Positions 15,346 to 23,598 of a stretch of DNA of 64,000 nucleotides are shown piece by piece. Within the stretch, counting starts at the first letter, position 1. Each line of letters starts with the position of its first letter. The stretch comes from Halomonas daqiaonensis (lineage in GTDB: Bacteria; Pseudomonadota; Gammaproteobacteria; Pseudomonadales; Halomonadaceae): contig NZ_FOBC01000011.1 of NCBI RefSeq assembly GCF_900109725.1, positions 1 through 64,000 of the forward strand, read 5' to 3'. The notes under the pieces were generated by a model, which searched no databases, was not told where the DNA came from, and worked only from the letters and a program-made list of their open reading frames with translations. The translations under genes and the position numbers were made by a program.

Positions 15346-15497
15346 CCCTTTGCGCCGGACCTTGACGGTGGGTCTTTACGGACAGGGTGACGAGCCGCTA
15401 CGGCAACCTGTCAAACATTGCCGGGAACAAAAGGCGGAAGTCCGGATTGATCCCGTCGAGTAGCATGGGCCACAGAGTCCATGAAAGTAGGACGTGA
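15346..15497 (+). ncRNA. Possible structured RNA upstream of a strong terminator
   Basis: Downstream of the WG gene there are several nested pairings: ccggac near 15354 with gtccgg near 15445; GACAGG near 15380 with CCTGTC near 15405, enclosing GCCG/CGGC around cta; and catgg/ccatg near 15465-15484. These lead directly to the terminator at 15498-15528. The arrangement is that of a small RNA or a 3' UTR-derived RNA; several GGA triplets recall RsmY/Z-type sponges, but they are too few to decide. I match it to no known family. Confidence 0.35.
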
Positions 15498-15528
15498 AGC
15501 CGACAGACACAGTGTCTGTCGGCTTTTT
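15498..15528 (+). terminator. Strong intrinsic terminator
   Basis: AGCCGACAGACA pairs with TGTCTGTCGGCT (12 pairs, loop cag) and is followed by ttttt on the plus strand. It serves the WG gene or the possible small RNA. On the minus strand it sits 15 bases... after the OmpA gene would begin to end only from the other side, so it mainly faces plus-strand transcripts. Confidence 0.85.
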
Positions 15529-15543
15529 CGTTGCCTTGGTTTC

Positions 15544-17250
15544 TTAGAGGCGGGACATACTGGTATCGATCAATGGGGTGATCCGCCGAACACTGGCGCG
15601 GCGGTTTTCCTGGCTGGGTCCCTGCGTTTCCAGTTTCAGATAGCGCTCACCATAGCCCTGTACAATCAGGTTTTCCGGGGGAATGGCGAAGTATTCGGTC
15701 AGTGCCAGGGCGACGGCTTCTGCTCGCCGGTCGGACAGTACCAGGTTCATCACGTCCGATCCAACAGCATCGGTATGGCCTTCGACCAGGAAAATCTCAT
15801 CCGTGTTCTCTTCGATGACCTCGGCCATGGTGTTACCCATCAGAGTCAGCGCCTCGGCCTCGGAGGACTGAATGGCCGACGAGCCGGTCGCGAACTGAAC
15901 AACATTGAGATCGATGCGCGGCATCATGGCTCGGACACGAGAACTTTCGCGTACCTGGCGCAGGGTAAAGACTCGATCGAACTCCTGAACCGGTGGTGCC
16001 AGCAATGCCTCGCGCAGGATCTCCTCATCCGCGCGCCGGTAATCGACCACGTAGCGATCTTCCGGCAGGTCGTAACGAAGCGAAGGCAGGGATTCGTCAA
16101 CGTCGACGGAAGACCTCCAGTTATCATCCTTGCTCGTTTCGTCGATCAGCACGATAGCGGTGTCATCGGGCAGATAGCGCGTGCGCTTGAGGACGAAGCC
16201 ACCGGAATCTCGAACGGTCACGATCCGGGTGCCATCATCGCGGGTGATGGTGGAGCGGGTGATGCCATCGTCAAAGGATTCGTTCGTCTCGGTTACCCCT
16301 GGGCGACGCAGCAGGAGGTTCTCGTCCTTGCGCACATGCAACTCGCCGTCGCGCTCGACGATCATGCGGTCGCCTTGATTGTCGACGACCCGTCCACCGA
16401 GTTGCGGAACCAGGGCCCCGACGACGGCACCCGCCGCGGCGGCTCCGAGGTATTTCCACATCTGGTTGTCGTCATCATCTTCTGCTGACGCCGGCACGGC
16501 CTTGACCTCCTCATCGCTGGTACGGGTGGACTCCGTGGTCACGACCGTCTCGGATGTCATGCTGGCTTCCTGGGAATCCAGGCCGGCAACCGCAGCGAGG
16601 GCGTCTGCCTCGGCCTTGGCCAGAGCCTCGGCGTCAGCCTTGTCACTGGCCTCCTGCTCGGCGACGGCATCTGCTTCGGCCTTGTCGATGGCTTCCTGCT
16701 CGGCGGCGGTGTTTGCCTCCGCTTGCTTGATAGCTTCCTGCTCGGCAAGGGCCTCTGCCTCTGCCTGATCAGCGGCTTCCTGCTCGGCAAGGGCGTCTGC
16801 CTCGGCCTGGGCGATGGCTTCCTGCTCGGCCAGGGCGTCTGCCTCTGCCTTATCAGCGGCTTCCTGCTCGGCCTGGGCTTCGGCTTCGGCCTGAGCAATG
16901 GCTTCCTGCTCGGCAAGGGCGTCTGCCTCGGCCTGGGCGATGGCTTCCTGCTCGGCCTGGGCGTCTGCCTCGGCCTGGGCGATGGCTTCCTGCTCGGCCT
17001 GGGCATCGGCTTCTGCTTGGGCGATAGCTTCCTGCTCGGCCTGGGCATCGGCTTCGGCCTGAGCGGCGGCCTCTTGCTCGGCCAGTAGCTCCTCCTCTGT
17101 TTTATCAACAGAGTCAGCAACTTGAGCGAGTGTGATAATCTCTGTATCAGTGGCCGACGACTCTGTCGTCTGGGCAAAGCCAGGGGTCATCAATGACAGA
17201 GAGGCCAGGATCACAGCGTGCTTCCTGAAAAGACGCATGCGTTGTTTCAT
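15544..17250 (-). CDS. OmpA-family protein with long Ala/Glu/Gln repeat stalk
   Basis: A 568-residue protein preceded by gggagaaacgat. Residues 1-26 form a signal peptide (ending TPGFAQ). Residues 57-210 are eleven tandem 14-residue units of the type AEQEAIAQAEADAQ, equal to two heptads, so probably a long helical or coiled-coil rod. A Gly/Ala-rich hydrophobic segment (KYLGAAAAGAVVGALVPQLG) lies near 265-285, followed by beta-rich sequence. Residues about 450-560 form an OmpA C-terminal domain with LVEGHTDAVGSDVMNLVLSD and SQENRRASVRR, which binds peptidoglycan. The protein may span from outer membrane to cell wall with an adjustable spacer. Confidence 0.85.
   Translation of the reverse strand: MKQRMRLFRKHAVILASLSLMTPGFAQTTESSATDTEIITLAQVADSVDKTEEELLAEQEAAAQAEADAQAEQEAIAQAEADAQAEQEAIAQAEADAQAEQEAIAQAEADALAEQEAIAQAEAEAQAEQEAADKAEADALAEQEAIAQAEADALAEQEAADQAEAEALAEQEAIKQAEANTAAEQEAIDKAEADAVAEQEASDKADAEALAKAEADALAAVAGLDSQEASMTSETVVTTESTRTSDEEVKAVPASAEDDDDNQMWKYLGAAAAGAVVGALVPQLGGRVVDNQGDRMIVERDGELHVRKDENLLLRRPGVTETNESFDDGITRSTITRDDGTRIVTVRDSGGFVLKRTRYLPDDTAIVLIDETSKDDNWRSSVDVDESLPSLRYDLPEDRYVVDYRRADEEILREALLAPPVQEFDRVFTLRQVRESSRVRAMMPRIDLNVVQFATGSSAIQSSEAEALTLMGNTMAEVIEENTDEIFLVEGHTDAVGSDVMNLVLSDRRAEAVALALTEYFAIPPENLIVQGYGERYLKLETQGPSQENRRASVRRITPLIDTSMSRL
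16621..17082 (-). repeat. Eleven tandem 42-bp coding repeats
   Basis: The repeat array within the OmpA-like gene has a unit of 42 bases (14 codons), with the coding-strand core gagcaggaagcc. Units 2-4 are nearly identical and later units diverge (AEQEAADKAEADAL, AEQEAIKQAEANTA, AEQEASDKADAEAL). The in-frame unit length allows copy-number change without frameshift. Confidence 0.85.
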
Positions 17251-17879
17251 ATCGTTTCTCCCGAATCAGCACTGACCGGCCATGAAGACGGTTGCCTAAA
17301 GTAAACACTGCCAGCGCGGATTTATTCACGATGTTGGTGATTGAGGAATTCCCGGCGGGGCTAGCTGATACTGATGCGCTAGGCTTGATGGGAAATGGAT
17401 CCGATCAGGAAGGTGGGGGTTCCTTGTGAGCAGCGCTCTCCCGTCAAAAGGCTAGATATGGCGAACCGATACAGATCCAGGCGTTTTCACCTTCATGTTA
17501 TTTGACTACATTGTAGGTAATAAAATCCCGTCCATCTGTACGACAGCACACATAGGGGGTTTTAGAGGGCGTGTCGTGTCAAAGTGGGCATTGGACAAAT
17601 TTTTCATGATATTGATGGCTTAGAAATATCAGAGAACGCTGTTTTATAACTCGACACAAAATAAACTTACCTATAAAACAATCGGATAACAGTCAACGCA
17701 ATCAATTCATGTTTTTGATTGGATACCTTTCGAATTAACCTCTTGTGGAAATCTCTGCCTTGAGCCAGTATGCACCCAGGTCAACTCACCCAAGGAAGGG
17801 TGATACGGCCTCCGACAGAACGAAGTTTCCCAACTTGTCGGCACAAAAGTGTAAAGAAAAAGAAGTTAGTAAGAAAGAA
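17251..17879. other. Long AT-rich intergenic leader region
   Basis: About 630 bases with no convincing gene separate the OmpA-like gene from the riboswitch. The stretch is AT-richer than its surroundings (for example 17500-17740) and must contain the promoter of the pilus operon and that of the OmpA-like gene. I could not single out one -35/-10 pair. A-rich runs at 17845-17880 lead into the aptamer. Confidence 0.5.
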
Positions 17880-17959
17880 AAAGGCAAACCCGTCGAAAGG
17901 CGGGGACGCAAAGTAACCGGTCTAAAGGGTGTAACAGCCCCAAGACAGCGGGACCGCCA
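17880..17959 (+). promoter_or_regulatory. Cyclic di-GMP-I riboswitch (GEMM-I)
   Basis: The sequence carries in order the hallmarks of the class I c-di-GMP aptamer: GGCAAACC, a stem capped by a CGAAAG tetraloop, GGGACGCAAAG, then CGGTCTAA, and further on AGCGGG. Spacing and order agree with the Vibrio Vc2 aptamer as I remember it, including the GAAA loop that docks in a receptor. It is on the plus strand about 135 bases before the first DUF4402 gene, in its leader. A hairpin (18048-18073) lies between it and the start codon, so control may be on termination, translation or processing. Confidence 0.93.
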
Positions 17960-18093
17960 ACACCCCACCTTGGTTCAGGGCACGTTATTCTTCATGCCTT
18001 CCCATCGCAGTGTGAACGGTTCCCCTAACTGGTGTTAACTCAAGTAGTTGCCCACGCAAAACCATCGTGGCAATGGCTTATAGGGGATTGAAA

Positions 18094-18654
18094 ATGAACA
18101 CATCTTCTTTCATTCGCAAGAATTTCCGCCTTACCGTACTGGCTTCCGTCGTCGCGCTTGGTGCGTTCGGGGCATCCAACAGCTTTGCTGCAACCACGGA
18201 CACCACGGCTACGGGAACCGTCATTGCGCCCATTGCGATCACCAACCCGGTGAACTTGGATTTTGGACGATTCGTCCCGGGCACCGCTGTAGGTACCGTA
18301 AAGGTTGACACTGACGGTAGTCGAACCGCAACAGGGGATGCCATTCTCCCGACCGTTGGCCCCACTCCGACCGCTGCCCAATTCCTGGTCACCGGGGGTG
18401 CTGACGCAACCTACACTATCTCATGGACAGGCGCTGTGCTGACCAACACATCCGGAGCGGGAGCTGAGACCATGGCACTGGCAAAAATCAGTGACCTCAC
18501 CGGCACCGGCGGTGCCTCGGCGGACGTGTTAACAGGCACCCTAAGCGCAGCGGGTGATCAAACCATCTATCTGGGCGGAACGTTGTCAGTGGGTGCCGCT
18601 CAGGTCGCCGGAAATTACTCAGGTGTTGTGTCAGCAACAGTAGAGTACAACTAA
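18094..18654 (+). CDS. DUF4402 protein, candidate major pilin
   Basis: A 186-residue exported protein starting MNTSSFIRKNFRLTVLASVV. This ATG has taggggatt upstream, whereas an in-frame one at 18067 has no site. The signal peptide ends near NSFA. The mature part is one DUF4402 domain: IAPIAITNPVNLDFGRFVPG, then DTDGSRTATGDAILPT, FLVTGGADATYTISW, and a final beta strand ending VSATVEYN. DUF4402 domains are Ig-like and often accompany chaperone-usher genes, so it is a likely fibre subunit. Expression should depend on c-di-GMP through the riboswitch. A 259-base gap with hairpins separates it from a second, smaller copy. Confidence 0.88.
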   Translation: MNTSSFIRKNFRLTVLASVVALGAFGASNSFAATTDTTATGTVIAPIAITNPVNLDFGRFVPGTAVGTVKVDTDGSRTATGDAILPTVGPTPTAAQFLVTGGADATYTISWTGAVLTNTSGAGAETMALAKISDLTGTGGASADVLTGTLSAAGDQTIYLGGTLSVGAAQVAGNYSGVVSATVEYN

Positions 18655-18674
18655 CCGATAACCGACATGTCGAG

Positions 18675-18763
18675 CCGGGCGCCAGCCCGGTGAAGACCAG
18701 GGTGGGCTTATGAAAGGAACTTTCGGAGGCTCCACCCTGATTAAGCGCTGACTCATGTCAGCG
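18675..18763 (+). terminator. Cluster of three hairpins between the two pilin genes
   Basis: CCGGGC/GCCCGG with loop gcca (18675-18690); CAGGGTGG/CCACCCTG (18698-18739) enclosing GAAAG/CTTTC; and CGCTGAC/GTCAGCG with loop tcat (18746-18763), followed by a pyrimidine-rich ttactttcctcc. Together they could attenuate read-through or protect the 3' end of the first pilin message, giving more of the first subunit than of the downstream chaperone and usher. None has a perfect T-run. Confidence 0.55.
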
Positions 18764-18913
18764 TTACTTTCCTCCTGAAGCAAGCATCTTCCGGCAAGCC
18801 CGGGGAATCGCCTTTCTATTTATTCATAGAATAAAAACAGGTGATGCACTTATTTCATGAATTCAGGTCTACATCTACAACTAGACCAAGATTAACAATC
18901 CAGGGGTATTGCG

Positions 18914-19384
18914 ATGAAGCGTAAATGGGCAGCGATCACGGCTGGCGCCTTATTGGCCACTCTCGTGGCTTCCCATGGCTGGGCGCAGGAGATGGTGATC
19001 CAGAATAACCGGGGATTGTCGTTCGGCAGCTTCGTGGCGGGCAGTGGCGGCTCGGTTGCGGTCAGCCCTAGCGGCCAGCGCAGTGCCGGCGGCGATGTGC
19101 TGTTGATCCGCTCGGGTGAGGGCATTGCCGCCGAGTTTACGGTAACGGGCGATACCCAAGCGACCTATACGATCCAGTTACCCGGCGACGATTTCGTGAC
19201 ACTCACGGGCCCGGGCAGCGATATGTTCATCAACGCCTTTACCAGTGCCCCTTCCGGCGCCGGCGGCCAGCTCAGCGCGGGCGGGTCCCAGAGCCTGACA
19301 GTCGGAGGGACACTCAATGTCGGTATTGCTCAAGGACCGGGGGATTACGCGGGCACCTTCAGCGTAATCGTCAACTACAACTGA
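18914..19384 (+). CDS. DUF4402 protein, second candidate pilin
   Basis: A 156-residue exported protein starting MKRKWAAITAGALLATLVAS, with a signal peptide ending HGWAQ; aggggtattgcg precedes the ATG. The mature domain follows the same plan as the first pilin: RGLSFGSFVAGSGGSVAVSP, SAGGDVLLIRSGEGIAAEF, TVTGDTQATYTIQL, LSAGGSQSLTVGGTLNVG, and a final strand ending SVIVNYN. It is shorter and less Thr-rich, so it may be a minor or tip subunit rather than a simple duplicate. Its last base overlaps the frame of the chaperone region downstream. Confidence 0.88.
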   Translation: MKRKWAAITAGALLATLVASHGWAQEMVIQNNRGLSFGSFVAGSGGSVAVSPSGQRSAGGDVLLIRSGEGIAAEFTVTGDTQATYTIQLPGDDFVTLTGPGSDMFINAFTSAPSGAGGQLSAGGSQSLTVGGTLNVGIAQGPGDYAGTFSVIVNYN

Positions 19385-19458
19385 TGTCTCTCGAGCGTCT
19401 CGACCGGGTGGCGCCCATCGTTCCACATGCTTTCCGGTACTCACGAAACAAACGATTA

Positions 19459-20334
19459 ATGGATTCCAAAATGATTCCCAAGACCTTGACCCTGAAAGCA
19501 CGTGGCATGACGCTCCTCTCCCGCTCCACCCTGTGCGCCCTGCTGTTCATGTTGCCGGCGAGCCATGCGCTAGCCCAGTTGATGCTGTATCCCACCCGAG
19601 TCGTCTTCGAGGGCAACCAGCGTTCGGCCCAGCTGGAGCTGATCAACAATGGCACCGAAACCGCCACCTATCGCATTTCCCTGGTCAACCGCCGCATGGG
19701 TGAAACCGGTGAGTTCTCTGAAATCGCTTCGCCTCTGCCGGGTGAACAGTTTGCCGAGTCTCTACTGCAATACTCGCCGCGCCAGGTGACCCTTGAGCCC
19801 GGTGCCGGTCAGGCGGTTCGTATCATGGTACGCAAGCCAGGCAATCTGGCGGCCGGCGAATATCGATCACACCTGCTGCTCGCGCAACAGCCAGACACCA
19901 GTGGACGTCGGAGCATCGAGTCCGGCTCTGCCGCCGATGGCGAGATAGGCATTCAACTGACGGCGCTGGTCGGCGCTTCTGTCCCGGTGATCGTGCGTCA
20001 TGGCGCGACAGACGCCAATGTTGCCTTGACCCAGCTCCAGCTTCAGCGATCCGCAAGCGGATTACCGCTGCTTGCCCTCCAGATGCAGCGCAGCGGTACG
20101 CAATCTGTCTTCGGCGATCTGACCGTCAGCTTCACCCCGCAAAGCGGCGCCGAGCAGGTCATCGGCCGCGCCAATGGGGTGGCCGTCTATACGCCCAACC
20201 CCCTGCGCAACGCGGGCATTGCACTGCAACCGCCGAGTGGACTGCCCCTCAGCAACGGCACCCTGCGCGTCACTTATCGCGAACAGGCAGAGGACGGTGG
20301 CGACTTGCTGGCCGAGGCGGCGTTATCGCTATAG
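19459..20334 (+). CDS. PapD-like periplasmic pilus chaperone
   Basis: A protein of about 290 residues with signal peptide MIPKTLTLKARGMTLLSRST, ending SHALAQ. The start is uncertain: ATGs at 19459, 19471 and 19507 all lack a strong ribosome site, and the frame is open back to 19384. The N-terminal Ig-like domain is recognisable: LMLYPTRVVFEGNQRSAQLE, LINNGTETATYRISL, YSPRQVTLEPGAGQAVRIM, and GEYRSHLLL. The second domain starts near residue 190 (LTALVGASVPVIVRHG). It should complete the folds of the DUF4402 subunits in the periplasm and deliver them to the usher encoded next. Confidence 0.85.
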   Translation: MDSKMIPKTLTLKARGMTLLSRSTLCALLFMLPASHALAQLMLYPTRVVFEGNQRSAQLELINNGTETATYRISLVNRRMGETGEFSEIASPLPGEQFAESLLQYSPRQVTLEPGAGQAVRIMVRKPGNLAAGEYRSHLLLAQQPDTSGRRSIESGSAADGEIGIQLTALVGASVPVIVRHGATDANVALTQLQLQRSASGLPLLALQMQRSGTQSVFGDLTVSFTPQSGAEQVIGRANGVAVYTPNPLRNAGIALQPPSGLPLSNGTLRVTYREQAEDGGDLLAEAALSL

Positions 20335-20359
20335 CCTCCTGGCTGCATGGCGCACGTAA

Positions 20360-23005
20360 ATGACATCCGCTATCGCCCATCGTGCCAGTACGTTGGCCGT
20401 GCTGGCGTCTAGGCTGGTGTTGTTGTTAGTGCTGCTGGCCTGCGTACTGGTCTACGCCCCGGTTCTTTCGGCCCAGGAACCGGCCGTAGAACCGGAGCTC
20501 CTGATCCTGGAAGTGCGCCTGGACCAGGCTATCCTGTCAGGCGCCATTCCGGCCTATGAGGTGGGTGAGCATACCCTGTTGCCGCTGGGCGAACTGGCCA
20601 GGCTGTTGACCATCGCCATCCAGACTCAGCCAGGAGAAGGCGTCGCCAGCGGTTTTATCCTCAGCGAGGATCGCGGGTTCAGCCTGAACCTGGACAGCGC
20701 CAGCGTTACCCTGGCCGGGAAGACCGAGAGCTTCGATCCGGCGCTGGTGCTGGTAGAGCCGGACGATATCTATGTGGCGGTGTCCCTGCTCGAAGATTGG
20801 CTTCCGCTGTCACTCGAGATCGACCGTGCCGGTCTCTTCCTGCGCGCTCATGCCCTCGAGGCATTGCCCCTGCAGACCCGCCTGGCTCGGGAAGGTCTCG
20901 GGGCTCGTGTCGGAATGCCGGGTGGCTATGAGGATCCCGGCTATCCCCACCACGAGCAGCCATACCGGCTGTGGAGCATGCCATTCATCGATCAGACGTT
21001 GACCACCGAACTGCAGCGAAACAATGGCCGTACCCAGAGCGACGCGACCTATACCGCTTTCCTCACCGGGGATCTGCTGGGCATGGAATCCTCGCTCTAC
21101 TTTTCCAGCGGCCTGCAGGACCCTTCGCCGGAGATACGCGCCACGCTCGGGCGCCACGACCCCGGCGGAAACCTGCTGGGCCCGCTGCATGCCCGGTCTT
21201 TCCAGTTCGGCAGTCTCTCGACCCCCAGCGTCGAGAATATTTCCCGCGGTATCAGCGGCGAGGGGGTGACGTTGAGCAATCGCCCCCTGACACGGCCCAC
21301 CAGCTTCGATAGTCAGACGTTCGAGGGCGACTTGCCGCCGGGATGGGACGTGGAGCTCTATTACAATGGTGCCCTCGTGGGTTTCACCCAGGCCGATGCC
21401 GATGGCCGCTATCGTTTCGAGGACCAGCCCCTGAGCTATGGCCGCAATGACTTCCGGCTGATTTTCCATGGTCCCCTGGGCGAGACACGGGTAGAGCCAT
21501 ACAGCTTCCCCCTGGATCAATCCATGGTTCTCCCCGGCGAATTCCAGTACAGCGTGACCGAGCACCGGGACGACGACGGGCAATCTCGAACCATCGCCCA
21601 GTTCGACCTGGGTCTCGCGCGCGCGCTGACCGCCTCGGCCGGGCTGATCCGGGCACCGGTGGACGGCGACGAGGAGCTCTATTCCACCCTGGGGGTACGC
21701 ACCTTCTGGCAATCGCTGAGCCTCGGCGGGGGCCTTGTCCAGGCGATGGACGGTGGCTCGCTGGCCGAGCTCGATGTCCAGACCCGTATCGGCGGCGTGG
21801 CCGTGGACGCGAGCCGCATTCTGCTGACCGATTTCACCAGTGAGCTGTTTCCTGACACCAGCGATCCCATTCTCACCCGTGATGCGCTTCGACTCACCGG
21901 CACCCTTCCGCTGTTGGCGCGCTCGCGCATGCCCGTCACCCTCGAGGCCAGGCGCGACGAGCGGGAGTCCGGCAGGACCAGTACCGATGTCAGCGCCCGG
22001 GTTTCCGCTTATGTGTATCGCACGGCCCTCACCAACACCCTTCGCTGGCGCGCCTCCGATGACAGCGAGCACACTGACGGCAGCCTGCAGGTCAGCCGCC
22101 GTGTTCGCGACATGAGTTTGCGCAGCCAGATCGATTACCAGCTGGGCTCGGAGAGTGACATCTCCTCGTTAGCCCTCTCCGCCGAGAAATATCTGGCAAA
22201 CGGCTACCGCGGGACCCTGGGCATCGCCCACACCTTTGCCTCCCCCGAAACCCAATATTCCGCCGGCTTTACCAAAAACCTGGGCCGCTTCGGGTTGGGC
22301 GTTAATGCCAGCTATGCAGACACAGGAGATATCGCTCTCGGGGCGCAATTGTTCATTGCCATGGGTCGAGATGACAGGCGCTCCGACTGGCGCTTCGATG
22401 CCAAGCCCATGGCGAACACCGGCGCCGCTTCCGTGCGAGTGTTCCTGGACGAGGACAACGATGGCGTAATGGGCGCCAATGAGGAGCCGCTGCCGGGGGC
22501 TGGATTCATGGTCAACGGCGGCAGACACCGGGCCCGCACGGATGCGGAAGGTATCGCCTATGTTGATCACTTGCCGGTGAAGCAGCATCTCGACATCGGG
22601 ATAGACACCGCGACGCTGGTAGACCCGCAATGGGCGCCGGCAATCGAAGGCTTGAGACTGGTGCCGCGCCCGGGCAACGTGACCAGCCTGGAGTTCCCGG
22701 TGCGCATGAGCACGGAAATCGATGGCACGGTCTACCTGCTGGAAGATGGTGTCGAGCGCGGTGTCGGAGATATAGAGCTGGAATTGCTCAACAACCGGCA
22801 AGAGATATTGGCCCGCACGACAAGCAGCTGGGACGGTTTCTATATTGTGCCAGGCGTCATCGCCGGGGAATACCGGTTGAGAATTTCACCAGAGCAACTG
22901 CAACGCCTGAACCTGATCGATAGCGGCACAATGGAACTGAGTGTGTCGGGCGACGGCGCCTTCATCAGCGGCGTCAATCTGACGGTATCGCCAGCATCGC
23001 CATAG
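20360..23005 (+). CDS. Divergent outer-membrane usher with SdrD-like C-terminal domains
   Basis: An 881-residue exported protein (hydrophobic signal LVLLLVLLACVLVYAPVLSA). Residues about 45-150 form an N-terminal domain with YEVGEHTLLPLGELARLL. Many amphipathic strands follow, forming a barrel, with a plug-like insertion FEGDLPPGWDVELYYNGAL and LSYGRNDFRLIFHGPLGE. From about residue 695 it has VRVFLDEDNDGVMGANEEP, a calcium-loop type SdrD/carboxypeptidase-regulatory domain, and then VYLLEDGVERGVGDIELEL with GFYIVPGVIAGEYRLRI. The gene order pilin-pilin-chaperone-usher supports a role as export pore, but the sequence is far from classical FimD/PapC ushers. Confidence 0.8.
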   Translation: MTSAIAHRASTLAVLASRLVLLLVLLACVLVYAPVLSAQEPAVEPELLILEVRLDQAILSGAIPAYEVGEHTLLPLGELARLLTIAIQTQPGEGVASGFILSEDRGFSLNLDSASVTLAGKTESFDPALVLVEPDDIYVAVSLLEDWLPLSLEIDRAGLFLRAHALEALPLQTRLAREGLGARVGMPGGYEDPGYPHHEQPYRLWSMPFIDQTLTTELQRNNGRTQSDATYTAFLTGDLLGMESSLYFSSGLQDPSPEIRATLGRHDPGGNLLGPLHARSFQFGSLSTPSVENISRGISGEGVTLSNRPLTRPTSFDSQTFEGDLPPGWDVELYYNGALVGFTQADADGRYRFEDQPLSYGRNDFRLIFHGPLGETRVEPYSFPLDQSMVLPGEFQYSVTEHRDDDGQSRTIAQFDLGLARALTASAGLIRAPVDGDEELYSTLGVRTFWQSLSLGGGLVQAMDGGSLAELDVQTRIGGVAVDASRILLTDFTSELFPDTSDPILTRDALRLTGTLPLLARSRMPVTLEARRDERESGRTSTDVSARVSAYVYRTALTNTLRWRASDDSEHTDGSLQVSRRVRDMSLRSQIDYQLGSESDISSLALSAEKYLANGYRGTLGIAHTFASPETQYSAGFTKNLGRFGLGVNASYADTGDIALGAQLFIAMGRDDRRSDWRFDAKPMANTGAASVRVFLDEDNDGVMGANEEPLPGAGFMVNGGRHRARTDAEGIAYVDHLPVKQHLDIGIDTATLVDPQWAPAIEGLRLVPRPGNVTSLEFPVRMSTEIDGTVYLLEDGVERGVGDIELELLNNRQEILARTTSSWDGFYIVPGVIAGEYRLRISPEQLQRLNLIDSGTMELSVSGDGAFISGVNLTVSPASP

Positions 23006-23061
23006 CGGCGTGATAGCATGGCGTAATCCCACCTATCCTCATCTCGACAGCGGATATTTCC

Positions 23062-23589
23062 ATGGAAGAGATCGGCCTGAGATGGCTGCTGGGCCAGGGC
23101 GTCAGCCTGGTGGCCCTGGCGCTGTGCCTGGTGGCCTTCGCCAGCAAGCGCGACGACAAGCTGTTCGTGCTGCTGCTGTTCGCCAATGTCGCCTTCGCCG
23201 CGCAGTTTGCGCTGTTCGAAAGCTGGGTGGCAGCGGGCATCTCGGCGCTGATCGTACTGCGCATCGCCCTGGTGCGCCGTTTTCCACGCCACCTCGTGCT
23301 CATGCTGGTGATGCTGGCCGCCACCCTGGCGGTGGCGGCGCTGACCTGGAGCGGCCCACGGGACATCCCCGCACTGACGGCAGGGCTGCTGGGCACTTGG
23401 GGCATGTTCATGCTGAGCGGGATCGCCATGCGCGCCGCCCTGGCCATCGCAGCGCTGTGCTGGGTGATCAGCAATCTGCTGGCCGGTTCGATCGGCGGTA
23501 CCATCGCCGAGAGCCTGATCTTCCTGACCAATGTGATCACCATGTTGCGAATGCGCCGCGATGCCCGGCTACGCTACATCCACGGCTGA
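23062..23589 (+). CDS. YgjV family inner membrane protein
   Basis: A 175-residue integral membrane protein with about six short hydrophobic segments (LLGQGVSLVALALCLVAFAS, FVLLLFANVAFAAQFALFE, LVLMLVMLAATLAVAALTW, and AIAALCWVISNLLAGSIGG). The FASKRDDKLF stretch, followed later by NLLAGSIGGTIAESL, matches YgjV-type proteins, whose function is unknown. It starts 56 bases after the usher on the same strand but has no link to pilus biogenesis known to me; it may be read through from that operon. Confidence 0.82.
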   Translation: MEEIGLRWLLGQGVSLVALALCLVAFASKRDDKLFVLLLFANVAFAAQFALFESWVAAGISALIVLRIALVRRFPRHLVLMLVMLAATLAVAALTWSGPRDIPALTAGLLGTWGMFMLSGIAMRAALAIAALCWVISNLLAGSIGGTIAESLIFLTNVITMLRMRRDARLRYIHG

Positions 23590-23598
23590 GGCGGTGAC

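Noticed and set aside
15346..15497. Cobalamin, ZTP, guanidine or SRP-type RNA
   Set aside because: None of the conserved boxes of these classes could be aligned; only generic hairpins are visible.
15481..16488. Plus-strand open frame of 335 codons over the OmpA gene end
   Set aside because: It is antisense to the OmpA-domain coding region and begins inside the terminator; no family features.
16621..17082. CRISPR array
   Set aside because: The regular repeats have no spacers, keep an open reading frame and encode a heptad-like protein segment.
17745..18038. Plus-strand open frame of 97 codons upstream of the first pilin
   Set aside because: It runs straight across the c-di-GMP aptamer, has no ribosome site and no protein-like composition.
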